A stretch of DNA of 52,653 nucleotides from Candidatus Falkowiibacteriota bacterium. GTDB taxonomy: Bacteria > Patescibacteriota > Patescibacteriia > UBA11705 > JABHMO01. Made by a program: the position numbers and the translations under genes. A model generated the notes under the pieces. That model ran no database searches and had not been told where the DNA came from. It saw only the letters and a program-made list of their open reading frames with translations. The DNA lies in the NCBI GenBank assembly GCA_016214755.1, contig JACRNX010000040.1:1-52653 (forward strand), read 5' to 3'. Positions 35,126 through 44,309 of this stretch are shown here, in pieces (within the stretch, counting starts at the first letter, position 1; every line of letters begins with the position of its first letter).

Positions 35126-36703
35126 ATGGCGGAAGAAAAAACAAAAGCACAACAAAGTTCAAGCAACAAACGTAATTTGCCGGAGACGATTGAATTGATA
35201 TTAAGAGCAGATTTTGGCGCAGAAACAAATCTTCAAATTGCCCGTGATTTTGAATTAACGATTGGACAGTTGGCGGAGATGACGATTTTAGTTGGCAAGA
35301 TATTTAAGAAAGAGTCGTCTGTCGTCAACTTGGAAAAAGAGGTTCAAGGATTATTGCAGTTGGATGAAGTTAAGGCGAAAAAAGTGGCGTTGGAAATTTG
35401 CGGCAAGCGGCTGTTGGTTTGCGATAAAGATTGGTTCGGAGGAGAAGTTGAGAAAAAAATAACAGCATTGGGCGGCAGTCCGGAAAATTATCAGGATTTC
35501 GTTAAACAATATCTAACCGCTGTTGAAGAAGAAAAATTAGCGGCAAAGCTGGTGCTGGAAGATGAAAAAAGAGCGGAAGAAGAAAAACAAAGAGAAATGA
35601 TTGAGGCCGAACAAAAAAAAGCGGAAGCGTTTTTGAAAGACCCGGAAGCGGAAAAACGTTCGGCGAAAACCGTTTTTGCCAATTATTTGAAGGATATTTT
35701 GAGTTCAAGCAATTATCATTTAAAAATTGAATTAAACGTTCGGTTAATAACATTGCTTTTGCAAGATGAAAAAGACAAAATTTTTCAAAAGGAATTGTTG
35801 GACGTTATGTACGAAAACAAGGAAGGACTGTCGAAAGATAAAATTTTACTTGGCACCGAAAAAGCAGAGCCGACGATCGGCAATTGGCTGCGCGATTATG
35901 TTAGTTTTGTGAGAATTGAAGAAGTGGCGAGCGCCATAAAACGGGCGCGATATTTCACCGAAACCGCCAATGTTAAAACATTAAATCCGGACGAAAAAAG
36001 GCTACTGGAAGATTTGCTAAAATTGTTCACCGCGGTCAAAAATTTTTATGAAAACGCCAGTAAAATGGATTTAGCTGATATTTATATTTTTCCATTTTCC
36101 GACGAAGAACAGCAGGCGTTTCTGAAAGAAGTTGAGGAGAGCGCGGAGTCGGCAGCGGAAAAAAGCGTCGGAGTCGCTCCTGATTATGAAAAGACGCTGG
36201 GCGAGGCGGAAGCTATTGATATTGTCGGTTTATATCGTGATAAGCCCGCTGACCGCGAAAAAATTGACGCGGAAAAAGCGAAAATCAAACAAGCGACGCG
36301 TCAAGAATACGACAAAATCGCCGATTGGTTGGAAAACGCGATTCGTTTGCGCAAAAAACATTTGACTTTGGCCTGCCTCGAACTGCTGGCTGAAATCGGC
36401 GCGCTCGATAATATCATCGCGGCTGATAAACGTTATCAGGAATTGCTTTTGGGTTATTACAAACGAAACGGTTTGGCAGAGCGCGCTGGCGCGTTCAAAA
36501 ATGACCCAAACAATGTTAAATATGTTCAAGATTTTTTGAAGTTTATTTATTTGGAGCGATTGGGAATGAGTGAAAACGAGGGCGCGCGCGTTGCCGCCAA
36601 TATGTCCGAGCTTTTTCAGCTGAAAGGGATGGCTGAATACGGAGGAATGGCTTATTTGGATTTGGCGGACAATAAGTTCAAATGGGCGGAAATAAGTTTG
36701 TAA
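35126..36703 (+). CDS. hypothetical protein of the T4SS-like cluster
   Basis: long ORF, charged and helical, between VirB6-like and PrgI genes. Confidence 0.6.
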   Translation: MAEEKTKAQQSSSNKRNLPETIELILRADFGAETNLQIARDFELTIGQLAEMTILVGKIFKKESSVVNLEKEVQGLLQLDEVKAKKVALEICGKRLLVCDKDWFGGEVEKKITALGGSPENYQDFVKQYLTAVEEEKLAAKLVLEDEKRAEEEKQREMIEAEQKKAEAFLKDPEAEKRSAKTVFANYLKDILSSSNYHLKIELNVRLITLLLQDEKDKIFQKELLDVMYENKEGLSKDKILLGTEKAEPTIGNWLRDYVSFVRIEEVASAIKRARYFTETANVKTLNPDEKRLLEDLLKLFTAVKNFYENASKMDLADIYIFPFSDEEQQAFLKEVEESAESAAEKSVGVAPDYEKTLGEAEAIDIVGLYRDKPADREKIDAEKAKIKQATRQEYDKIADWLENAIRLRKKHLTLACLELLAEIGALDNIIAADKRYQELLLGYYKRNGLAERAGAFKNDPNNVKYVQDFLKFIYLERLGMSENEGARVAANMSELFQLKGMAEYGGMAYLDLADNKFKWAEISL

Positions 36704-36809
36704 TCAGTAATCCGTAACTTGTAATTCGTAATTTCACAGAGAGAACGGTAAATGAGTATTGATTGTTACTGATCCTTTTACAGTTTTCTGATTATTGATT
36801 ACGAAATTT

Positions 36810-38078
36810 ATGGCCAACGGCTACATTTTAATAAAAGATAAAGACGGCAAACTAAAGTATTACAAAGACGGAGGATTTTTTAGCGTTGAAGAAATTGAGC
36901 GGGCGCGGCAGAGCGAATCAGCATCAAGCGCCGCGAGAAAAAAAGAATTGAAGCCGATCATGACGTACGAGCAGAAAAAAGAAAAACCGCGAATTGAATC
37001 AGCGATAAAGGCAGGGACAACCCCCAATCTGGCCGACGTCAAAAACGTAAGGACAATCCCCGCCGCTGGCGAGGTAAACCTTGGGTTGTCCGCCGTCAAA
37101 TCGAAAAAGATAGGGACAGCTCTCGAGCTGTCCGCTATAAAGGTTTCGAGGGAATCGTTTGAAATCGAGCATCTTCAGGAAGATACGGCACTTTCAGGAC
37201 AGCGCGAAGAAGACCAAAAATTGGTAGAAAAGCATGTGGAAAGCGTGATCAATAAATTGAAAATTCAGTTTAACGACGAAAAAATAAAAGCGAGGTTCAG
37301 CAATTTACTAATGACTTTTTTTCGCGGCGTCCGGACGGAAAAGGAATTGGAATATATTTTAGGAATGCCAAAAGTGAGCGGTGGATTGGAAGTGCCGAAG
37401 GAAAAAATCGGCATTATCTTAATCATTCTTCGAGAGGAAAAGGAAAGTATTTTCAAAGAGAGGCGCGGTTTAGCCGGAAAAAAAATTGAAATTCAGCCAA
37501 TAATGGATCCGAGCCGCGAATTGGAGCCGCCGCCGCCCGTAGTGCGAAAGGAATCCTCCGTTCAGGACGCGCCATTAGATAAACTTGCGCGAGCGCTTGA
37601 ACAAGGTGAGTCCGTCGAACCCCTCGAACGAGATAAAAAGTTGAGCCCGATCCCGGCCATCGTTCGCCGCATTGTCGAAAAGCCACTGGCGGGGAAAGCG
37701 TTAAATATATCCGGCGATAGACCGCGTGTCGAAAATTTTGGATCAGAAAGAAAATTGATCGGCCCGATTGAAGAATTGGGTGAAATGAATTTGGAGAATA
37801 TGCGCCGGCTTGGAAAAAACGTTGAACAAATTCTGTCGGCTTTGATGGAGAAATTCGCTGTTTTGGCCGAGCAATCGTTAGTAAAAAAAATGGAAGGCGT
37901 TAAACAGTGGAAAATTTCACCGTTGTTTCGTCTGTACGCGGCCATGACCATGCAAGCCATAAAAGAGCGGAAGCCAATCGCGAAAATCATTGAGGAGCGC
38001 CAAATAAAAAACGAAAAAAGTTTGACTTTGAGCGAGTATGAAATGATGGGCAGGATCAGTCGAAGATTGAGTGAATAA
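36810..38078 (+). CDS. hypothetical protein of the T4SS-like cluster
   Basis: long ORF MANGYILIKDKDGKLKYYKDGGFFSVEEIERARQ; contains palindrome-derived segments. Confidence 0.6.
   Translation: MANGYILIKDKDGKLKYYKDGGFFSVEEIERARQSESASSAARKKELKPIMTYEQKKEKPRIESAIKAGTTPNLADVKNVRTIPAAGEVNLGLSAVKSKKIGTALELSAIKVSRESFEIEHLQEDTALSGQREEDQKLVEKHVESVINKLKIQFNDEKIKARFSNLLMTFFRGVRTEKELEYILGMPKVSGGLEVPKEKIGIILIILREEKESIFKERRGLAGKKIEIQPIMDPSRELEPPPPVVRKESSVQDAPLDKLARALEQGESVEPLERDKKLSPIPAIVRRIVEKPLAGKALNISGDRPRVENFGSERKLIGPIEELGEMNLENMRRLGKNVEQILSALMEKFAVLAEQSLVKKMEGVKQWKISPLFRLYAAMTMQAIKERKPIAKIIEERQIKNEKSLTLSEYEMMGRISRRLSE
37015..37091. repeat. palindromic segment inside a coding region
   Basis: GGACAACCC (37015-37023) / GGGTTGTCC (37083-37091). 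Confidence 0.65.
37110..37138. repeat. 29-nt palindrome inside a coding region
   Basis: ATAGGGACAGCTCTCGAGCTGTCCGCTAT. Confidence 0.85.
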
Positions 38079-38099
38079 ATGTTTTAGCTTTGCGTTAAG

Positions 38100-38196
38100 G
38101 TCATTGCAAGAAGCCTCGACATACGTCGGGGCGACGAAGCAATCTCATGCCATATAGTCTCGGGATTGCTTCGTCGTTTCTCTCCTCGCAATGACA
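38100..38196. repeat. family A palindromic repeat
   Basis: GTCATTGCAAGAAGCC...CGACGAAGCAATCTC...GGGATTGCTTCGTCG...CTCCTCGCAATGAC. Confidence 0.9.
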
Positions 38197-38212
38197 AATC
38201 AACATTTAGAGT

Positions 38213-38647
38213 ATGTACCAATTCCTCGTGCCGCAATTCATCGAAGTCGAGGATAAAATTTTAGGGCCGATCACGACCCGGCAGTTTGTTTTACTTTTAG
38301 CTGGCGGGTTGATTTGCTTTGTTCTGTATCGTCTACTGAGTTTCGCTTACTTCGCGTTCTTCGCGTTTTTTGTGCTGGCGGTGGATTTGATTGTGGCGTT
38401 CGCGAGAGTGAACGGCCGGCCAGTGCATTTTTTTCTTTTGAATTTTTTACAGACCGCGAAACGTGCGAAACTGCGAATTTGGAATCGCGAATCCTACGTA
38501 CACCTTGTTCGGGAAATCGAAAGCGGCATCCAGGAAAAGAAGCGGGAAATAGCGAAAAAAGCGGCCATTTCCGGCTCGCGGTTGCGCGACCTCGCGATTG
38601 TCGTTAATACCGGCGGGGTGTATCAAGGGGAGGAAATAAATGAGTAA
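38213..38647 (+). CDS. PrgI family protein
   Basis: MYQFLVPQFIEVEDKILGPITTRQFVLLLAGGLICFVLYRLL with two TM segments. Confidence 0.88.
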   Translation: MYQFLVPQFIEVEDKILGPITTRQFVLLLAGGLICFVLYRLLSFAYFAFFAFFVLAVDLIVAFARVNGRPVHFFLLNFLQTAKRAKLRIWNRESYVHLVREIESGIQEKKREIAKKAAISGSRLRDLAIVVNTGGVYQGEEINE

Positions 38648-38685
38648 CGCGCAACGCGTAATGCGTAACGCGCAATTAGAATTAT

Positions 38686-39363
38686 ATGCAAAGCGCAAAA
38701 TTAGCGGGCAATAAAATTTCGCAATCAACGCAGTTATTTTTAGACATCGCGGAAATAAAAGCTGACACCGTGATAATGAAAGACGGAACGCTTCGGGCGG
38801 TGCTGATGACGTCCAGCGTGAACTTCGCTCTTAAATCCGAGGATGAACAAAGGGCGCTGGTTTCGTCCTATGTCACGTTTTTGAATTATTTAAATTTTCC
38901 AATTCAAATCGCCATTCAATCGAGAAAATTAGACATCGAGCATTACATGGGAAAAATCGAAGAATCAGAAAGGACCTTGACGAACGAGCTTTTAAAACGG
39001 CAGATAGTGGATTATAAAAGATTCGTCAAAGAGTTGGTGGAAATGAATAATATCATGACAAAAAATATTTTTATCGTTATTCCTTACAGTCCGCTTGAAA
39101 GCAAAAAAGGGGGATTTTGGGCGAAATTGGCGTCGGTTTTCACTCCCGCCAGAGTGATACGGCTGAAACAAGAAATGTTTGACAAATATTCTCATGAGCT
39201 TGAAATGCGGGTCAACCATGTGGTCATGAACATCGCCGCTTTGGGAATCACGGCGCCGAGGTTAGACACGCAAAGTTTAATCGAGCTTTATTACAATGTG
39301 TACAATCCGGCCATCGCGCAATATCAAAAGTTGGGCAACATCGAGAAGTTGATGGTTGAATAG
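38686..39363 (+). CDS. TraC-like/VirB4 N-terminal domain protein
   Basis: DIAEIKADTVIMKDGTLRAVLMTSSVNFALKSEDEQ...FIVIPYSP; precedes the VirB4 ATPase. Confidence 0.75.
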   Translation: MQSAKLAGNKISQSTQLFLDIAEIKADTVIMKDGTLRAVLMTSSVNFALKSEDEQRALVSSYVTFLNYLNFPIQIAIQSRKLDIEHYMGKIEESERTLTNELLKRQIVDYKRFVKELVEMNNIMTKNIFIVIPYSPLESKKGGFWAKLASVFTPARVIRLKQEMFDKYSHELEMRVNHVVMNIAALGITAPRLDTQSLIELYYNVYNPAIAQYQKLGNIEKLMVE

Positions 39364-39429
39364 CATAAATAAATTTTAATTCCTAATTTTTGATCTATTA
39401 TCTTTTATCCATTATTTTGGATTTAATAT

Positions 39430-41316
39430 ATGTTCAAACCATCGGATATTAACAAAAAGAGCAAATCAATTTTTGATTGGGGCAAAAAACCGTCCGTGAC
39501 GGAAACAGAGAAATTGAAGCAAGCGGAAGCGGATTCCGCGCTCGAACAGGTGACTGTTGAAGAAGAAAAAAGGTTTCGCCGCGGGATTACCTCGGTGCTC
39601 GATATCGTCGCGCCGGCGGCGCTCGAAGTAAAGCCGGACCACGTGCGGCTGGGCGAGATGTGCGTGCGGACATTGTTCGTCTTGGGCTATCCGCGCTATA
39701 TCACTATCGGCTGGTTCGCGCCGATTATCAATTACAACGCCACTTTGGACGTTAGCATGTTTTTTTATCCGATGGCGTCGCCGGTGGTTTTGAAACAACT
39801 ACGAAACAAGGTCGGCATTCTGCAGGCGCAATTATCTTCGGACGCGGAAAAAGGCGCGCCGCGCGATCCTTTGCGCGAAACCGCTCTCCGCGACATCGAA
39901 AAATTGCGCGACGATTTGACGCAGGGAATAGAAAAATTTTTTCAATTTTCACTTTATATTTCGCTTTATGAAAAAGACCTGAAAGCGTTGGATATTCTCA
40001 CCGAAGACATTGAAGCGGCGCTGGGCACGCGTTCGATTATTTCCAAGCGGGTGTTTTACCAATCCGAACAGGGATATAATTCCACCGTACCGCTCTGCAA
40101 CGACGAACTGATGATTTCCGCGAACTTGAATTCATCGCCCATCGCTTCTTCTTTTCCGTTTATTTCTTCGGATCTGACGACAGACGAAGGCGTTCTATTC
40201 GGCGTCAATCAGCATAATAACAGTTTGATTTTGTTTGACCGTTTTTCTTTGCCTAACGGCAATTGCTGCGTGTTCGCCACTTCCGGCGCCGGCAAGAGCT
40301 TCGCTATCAAGCTGGAAGTTTTGCGTTCAATGATGATGGGCACGGACGTGATCATTATTGACCCGGAGCGCGAATATAAAAATTTGTGCGACGCGGTCGG
40401 CGGCACGTACATCAACATTTCGCTGAATTCTGACAGCAAGATTAATCCTTTTGATTTGCCGCGCAAAATCGGCGACATGTCAACCGCTGATATTATCAGA
40501 AGCGCGATTATTACTTTGAAAGGTTTGATGCGGATAATGCTTGGTAAAATGACTTTTCAAGAGGATTCGCTCATGGATAACACCTTAAAAGAGACATATG
40601 CCAAAAAAGATATCACCGCCGAGTCGGATTTGGAGAAAATCGAACCGCCGATCATGCAGGATTTGTATGACGTGCTGGAAGGCATGGAGGGCGGCAGGGA
40701 TTTGGCTTTGCGCTTGCAAAAGTACACCACCGGAACGTTCTCGGGATTGACTAACGCGTACACCAATGTTGACGTCACTAACCAGTTAGTGGTTTTTAGC
40801 GTCCGTGACTTGGAGGACGAGCTCCGGCCAGTGGCGATTTACAATATCGTCAATTACATTTGGAATGTCGTCCGTTCGGAAATGAAAAAGCGGATTTTGG
40901 TGATTGACGAGGCCTGGTGGCTGATGCAACACGAGGACTCGGCGAAGTTTATCCACGCTTTGGTTAAACGTTGTCGAAAGTATTATCTTGGCGTGACGAC
41001 AATTACCCAGGATGTTAATGATTTTTTGCTTTCGCAATACGGCCAATCAATCGTCACGAACTCCGCTTTGCGGATTTTGTTCAAGCAGTCAACGGCGTCC
41101 ATTGATTTGATACAAAAAGTTTTCAAATTGACCGAGGGCGAAAAATATCTGTTGCTGGAAACACCGGTGGGAGAAGGAATATTTTTCGCCGGCGATCGGC
41201 ATGCGGCGATTCGCGTGGTGGCTTCGCCGCAGGAGACGCGGCTCATTACCACCGACCCGCGCCAGCTTTTGGAATTGGAGAAGCAGGGGCAGAAAGAAGC
41301 GGAGGACAGGTTGTAG
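39430..41316 (+). CDS. VirB4-family ATPase
   Basis: Walker A ATSGAGKSFAIKLEVLR, IIDPEREY, Walker B ILVIDEAWWLMQ, TTITQDVNDFL. Confidence 0.93.
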   Translation: MFKPSDINKKSKSIFDWGKKPSVTETEKLKQAEADSALEQVTVEEEKRFRRGITSVLDIVAPAALEVKPDHVRLGEMCVRTLFVLGYPRYITIGWFAPIINYNATLDVSMFFYPMASPVVLKQLRNKVGILQAQLSSDAEKGAPRDPLRETALRDIEKLRDDLTQGIEKFFQFSLYISLYEKDLKALDILTEDIEAALGTRSIISKRVFYQSEQGYNSTVPLCNDELMISANLNSSPIASSFPFISSDLTTDEGVLFGVNQHNNSLILFDRFSLPNGNCCVFATSGAGKSFAIKLEVLRSMMMGTDVIIIDPEREYKNLCDAVGGTYINISLNSDSKINPFDLPRKIGDMSTADIIRSAIITLKGLMRIMLGKMTFQEDSLMDNTLKETYAKKDITAESDLEKIEPPIMQDLYDVLEGMEGGRDLALRLQKYTTGTFSGLTNAYTNVDVTNQLVVFSVRDLEDELRPVAIYNIVNYIWNVVRSEMKKRILVIDEAWWLMQHEDSAKFIHALVKRCRKYYLGVTTITQDVNDFLLSQYGQSIVTNSALRILFKQSTASIDLIQKVFKLTEGEKYLLLETPVGEGIFFAGDRHAAIRVVASPQETRLITTDPRQLLELEKQGQKEAEDRL

Positions 41317-41507
41317 GTGGTAGGGCGTAGTGAGTAGATTATAGAGCCGGTAAAAAGTAGAACAGCGAGGCAAACTATCTCGAAAAATTCAAAGCACAAA
41401 GCTCATAGTTTCCCTGCGGGATTTATTTGAGGCAAATTGAAATTTAAACTACAACCTACTCACTACAACCTGTTTTGATTTTTCGTTTAAGTTTTAATAT
41501 TAAATTT

Positions 41508-42077
41508 ATGTCCAATCGTCTCAAAATATCATTAATCGTCGCGGCCGGAATCGCAGCGATAATTATAATTATTTTGTTTTTCTTTTCTGAAAATCAGTCT
41601 GAACTGACAGAAAAAGACCAGTCAAATAATCAAGGAGCGGCGAAAATAGAAAATGAAGCGCCGGTCATTCCCGCGGTCAGCGAAAAAGAGAAACAAGCGT
41701 TTTCCGTGAAAGCGCTCGCCGTCGCGTTTGTCGAACGTTTTGGTTCCTTTTCAAATCAGGCGGACTATTTAAATTTTAAAGAATTATTGACGACCATGAC
41801 TGCGACGATGACGAACTGGGTTCAAAAAACATATATTCCAAAATTGAAAAAAGAGCATCCGGCGGACGGATTTTTTTATTCGATTTCGACCAAGACCGGC
41901 GCGGTGGAAATAATCGAACAAAAAGAGGACTCAATGAAAATTAAAATGTCCGCCATTCGGAAGGAAACGCAAGAAGGGAAAGGCGAACAGGAATTTTTAC
42001 AGGATATAATTTTGGATTTGAAGAAAATAAATAATAACTGGCTGATTGATGGCGCTTATTGGGGAGCAAAAAAATAG
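41508..42077 (+). CDS. membrane-anchored hypothetical protein
   Basis: N-terminal TM then soluble domain. Confidence 0.6.
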   Translation: MSNRLKISLIVAAGIAAIIIIILFFFSENQSELTEKDQSNNQGAAKIENEAPVIPAVSEKEKQAFSVKALAVAFVERFGSFSNQADYLNFKELLTTMTATMTNWVQKTYIPKLKKEHPADGFFYSISTKTGAVEIIEQKEDSMKIKMSAIRKETQEGKGEQEFLQDIILDLKKINNNWLIDGAYWGAKK

Positions 42078-42771
42078 ATTAACCATTCTTTGGGAACGAA
42101 TTGCTGATTATGTCTTTCCAAGAGAATGTTTCGGCTGCGGTAAAGAGGGGGAGTATTTGTGCTCCGCCTGTTTTGATAAAATAGAGCTGGTGAAGATTCA
42201 TTGTTTCATTTGCGGCGAGAAGCCAAGCGAGCTGGGCATTTGTTTAAATTGCCGCGCGGCGACAAAGCTTGACCGCGTGATCGTCGCCGCGCATTATGGC
42301 GACGCGGTAGTAAGAGAAATAGTGGAGTCATTTAAGTTTGATTATATAAAAGGACTGGATGTTTTGTTGGCTAATATTTTAGAGCGGCGAATCAACCGAA
42401 ATTATTTAGCTGGCGCAGTGTCAAGGAGCGTGCTGGCGCCGATTCCTTTGCATCACAAACGGCTTTTGGCGCGCGGGTTTAATCAAGCACTCGAACTTGC
42501 CAAGCTGATTGCTTTAAAATATAATTGCGAGATAGCGGAGGGCTTGGTTAAAAGAAAAAAGAATACCGAGCAACAGTCGAAGTTAAAACGTGAAGAGCGT
42601 TTGATGAACGTGAAGGACGCGTTTAGCGTTAATATCAATGCGCCCGTGCCGCGGAAAGTTATTTTAATTGATGACGTGCTCACCACTGGCGCGACGTTCA
42701 GCGAAGTAGGGAAAGCATTAAAGTCCAGCGGCGTTAAAGAGGTTTGGGCGATGGCGGTCTGTCATGGGTAG
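42046..42771 (+). CDS. comF: ComF family phosphoribosyltransferase-like protein
   Basis: zinc motif CFGCGKEGEYLCSACFDKI; PRPP loop VILIDDVLTTGATFSEVGKAL. Confidence 0.9.
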   Translation: MMALIGEQKNRLTILWERIADYVFPRECFGCGKEGEYLCSACFDKIELVKIHCFICGEKPSELGICLNCRAATKLDRVIVAAHYGDAVVREIVESFKFDYIKGLDVLLANILERRINRNYLAGAVSRSVLAPIPLHHKRLLARGFNQALELAKLIALKYNCEIAEGLVKRKKNTEQQSKLKREERLMNVKDAFSVNINAPVPRKVILIDDVLTTGATFSEVGKALKSSGVKEVWAMAVCHG

Positions 42772-42821
42772 TAATTTGTAATCCGTAATTAAAGAATCTA
42801 GAATCTAGAAAGTAGAAAATA

Positions 42822-42871
42822 GAAGTTTGTTAGAGAAGGATTGCTATCATTGTAATTTCCATATTATAGAT
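42822..42871. repeat. 50-bp intergenic repeat core, copy 2
   Basis: GAAGTTTGTTAGAGAAGGATTGCTATCATTGTAATTTCCATATTATAGAT. Confidence 0.85.
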
Positions 42872-42965
42872 TCTATTTTCTAGATTCTAAATTCTATTTC
42901 AATTAGATTTTGAATTTTGAATTTACTTTGGACTTTGAGCTTTGAATTTTGGATTTTTATTTTAT

Positions 42966-44048
42966 ATGAGGATATTATTATCCGGCGGCGGGACAATGGG
43001 ATCGGTTTATCCACTGCTCGCGATTCGTGACGGACTCATTGAACAAAAAATGTGTTCAGAGTTTCTTTGGGTTGGCACGAATGACGGTGTTGAGCGGGAG
43101 CTCTTAGCAAAAGAGCCAATGCCTTACCGCGGAATCAAGGCGGGAAAGTGGCGCCGATATTTTTCCTGGCGGAATTTATTTGATTGGGTCAATGTTGTTT
43201 TTGGTTTTTTTCAGGCGCTGTTAATAATAATCAAATTCAAGCCGGACTTAATTTTAACTGCCGGCAGTTTTATTAGCGTGCCGGTAGTTCTGGCGGGCTG
43301 GGTTTTGCGAAAAAAAATAATCGTCCATCAACAGGACTTGCGCGTTGGGTTCGCTAATCGGTTGATGTCGCCGTTCGCCTGTAAAATCACGGTCGCTTTT
43401 GATTTTTCTTTGAAATTTTTTTCCGCGAAAAAGGCGGTGCTTATCGGAAATCCTGCGCGCGGTCAAGTTATTTCCGGCAATAAAGAACGGGCGATCCAAT
43501 TTTTTAATCTCGAAAAGGATTTGCCGACGCTGCTCGTGATGGGAGGCAGCCAAGGCGCCGAGGAGATAAATAATTTGCTTTTTGAAACAATCCCGCAGCT
43601 TATTTTGTTCTGCCAGATTATTCACGTCACCGGACGCGGCAATATTGTTGAATGGGGAAATAAAAAGGATTATGGCGAAGCGGCCGCGCGCTATCATCCG
43701 CGCGAATATCTGGAAAAAGAATTGTTTGACGCTTATGCCAGCGCCGATTTAGTTGTTTGCCGAGCGGGGATTTCAACATTAACCGAACTTTCCGCGGCCG
43801 GCGTGGCGTCAATCGTTATTCCAATTCCCGGCAGCCAGCAGGAAGACAACGCTGATTATTTCAACGCTAAAAACGCGATTATTCTTCTTGACCAGCGCAA
43901 ATTAAACGCGCTCGAGTTTGTCTCGATGGTTAAACGTTTGTTCGATGAGTCGGATAGTCGAAAACGTTTGAGCGATAACATGCGGGCGGTCATGCCGGGG
44001 AATGCCGTTGAACGTTATGTGGAATTGATCAGATGTTTAGTTGTCTAG
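42966..44048 (+). CDS. murG: MurG-like UDP-GlcNAc transferase
   Basis: MRILLSGGGTMGSVYPLLAI, VHQQDLRVGFANRL, LLVMGGSQGAEEIN, VCRAGISTLTELSAAGVASIVIPIP. Confidence 0.85.
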   Translation: MRILLSGGGTMGSVYPLLAIRDGLIEQKMCSEFLWVGTNDGVERELLAKEPMPYRGIKAGKWRRYFSWRNLFDWVNVVFGFFQALLIIIKFKPDLILTAGSFISVPVVLAGWVLRKKIIVHQQDLRVGFANRLMSPFACKITVAFDFSLKFFSAKKAVLIGNPARGQVISGNKERAIQFFNLEKDLPTLLVMGGSQGAEEINNLLFETIPQLILFCQIIHVTGRGNIVEWGNKKDYGEAAARYHPREYLEKELFDAYASADLVVCRAGISTLTELSAAGVASIVIPIPGSQQEDNADYFNAKNAIILLDQRKLNALEFVSMVKRLFDESDSRKRLSDNMRAVMPGNAVERYVELIRCLVV

Positions 44049-44189
44049 TTTTATGAGATTGCTAACAAGATACAAATTGTAAATCGTAGATAAATTACAA
44101 ATTATAAGCACCAAATTACCCCAGTAGCAGAACTTCGTTCGCTACAGGGCAGGCAAACAAATTCGAAATTACAAATTCACCCTTCGAGT

Positions 44190-44264
44190 GCCTCAGGGTG
44201 ACAGATTATTGTCATGCTGAGAGTTTATCCTGAGTTTATCGAAGGATTCTCGAAGCATGTCATT
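44190..44264. repeat. family B palindromic repeats
   Basis: CACCCTTCGAGTGCCTCAGGGTGACAG and TGTCATGCTGAGAG...TCTCGAAGCATGTCA. Confidence 0.8.
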
Positions 44265-44309
44265 TCGAATTTGTGATTTGTTATTTGTGGTTTGTGATTT
44301 TCAAAATGT

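Noticed and set aside
38686-41316. VirB4 as a frameshifted pseudogene
   Set aside because: The TraC-like domain and the ATPase are separate complete ORFs with a 66-bp spacer and separate starts; a split arrangement fits the CPR-type loci I know of
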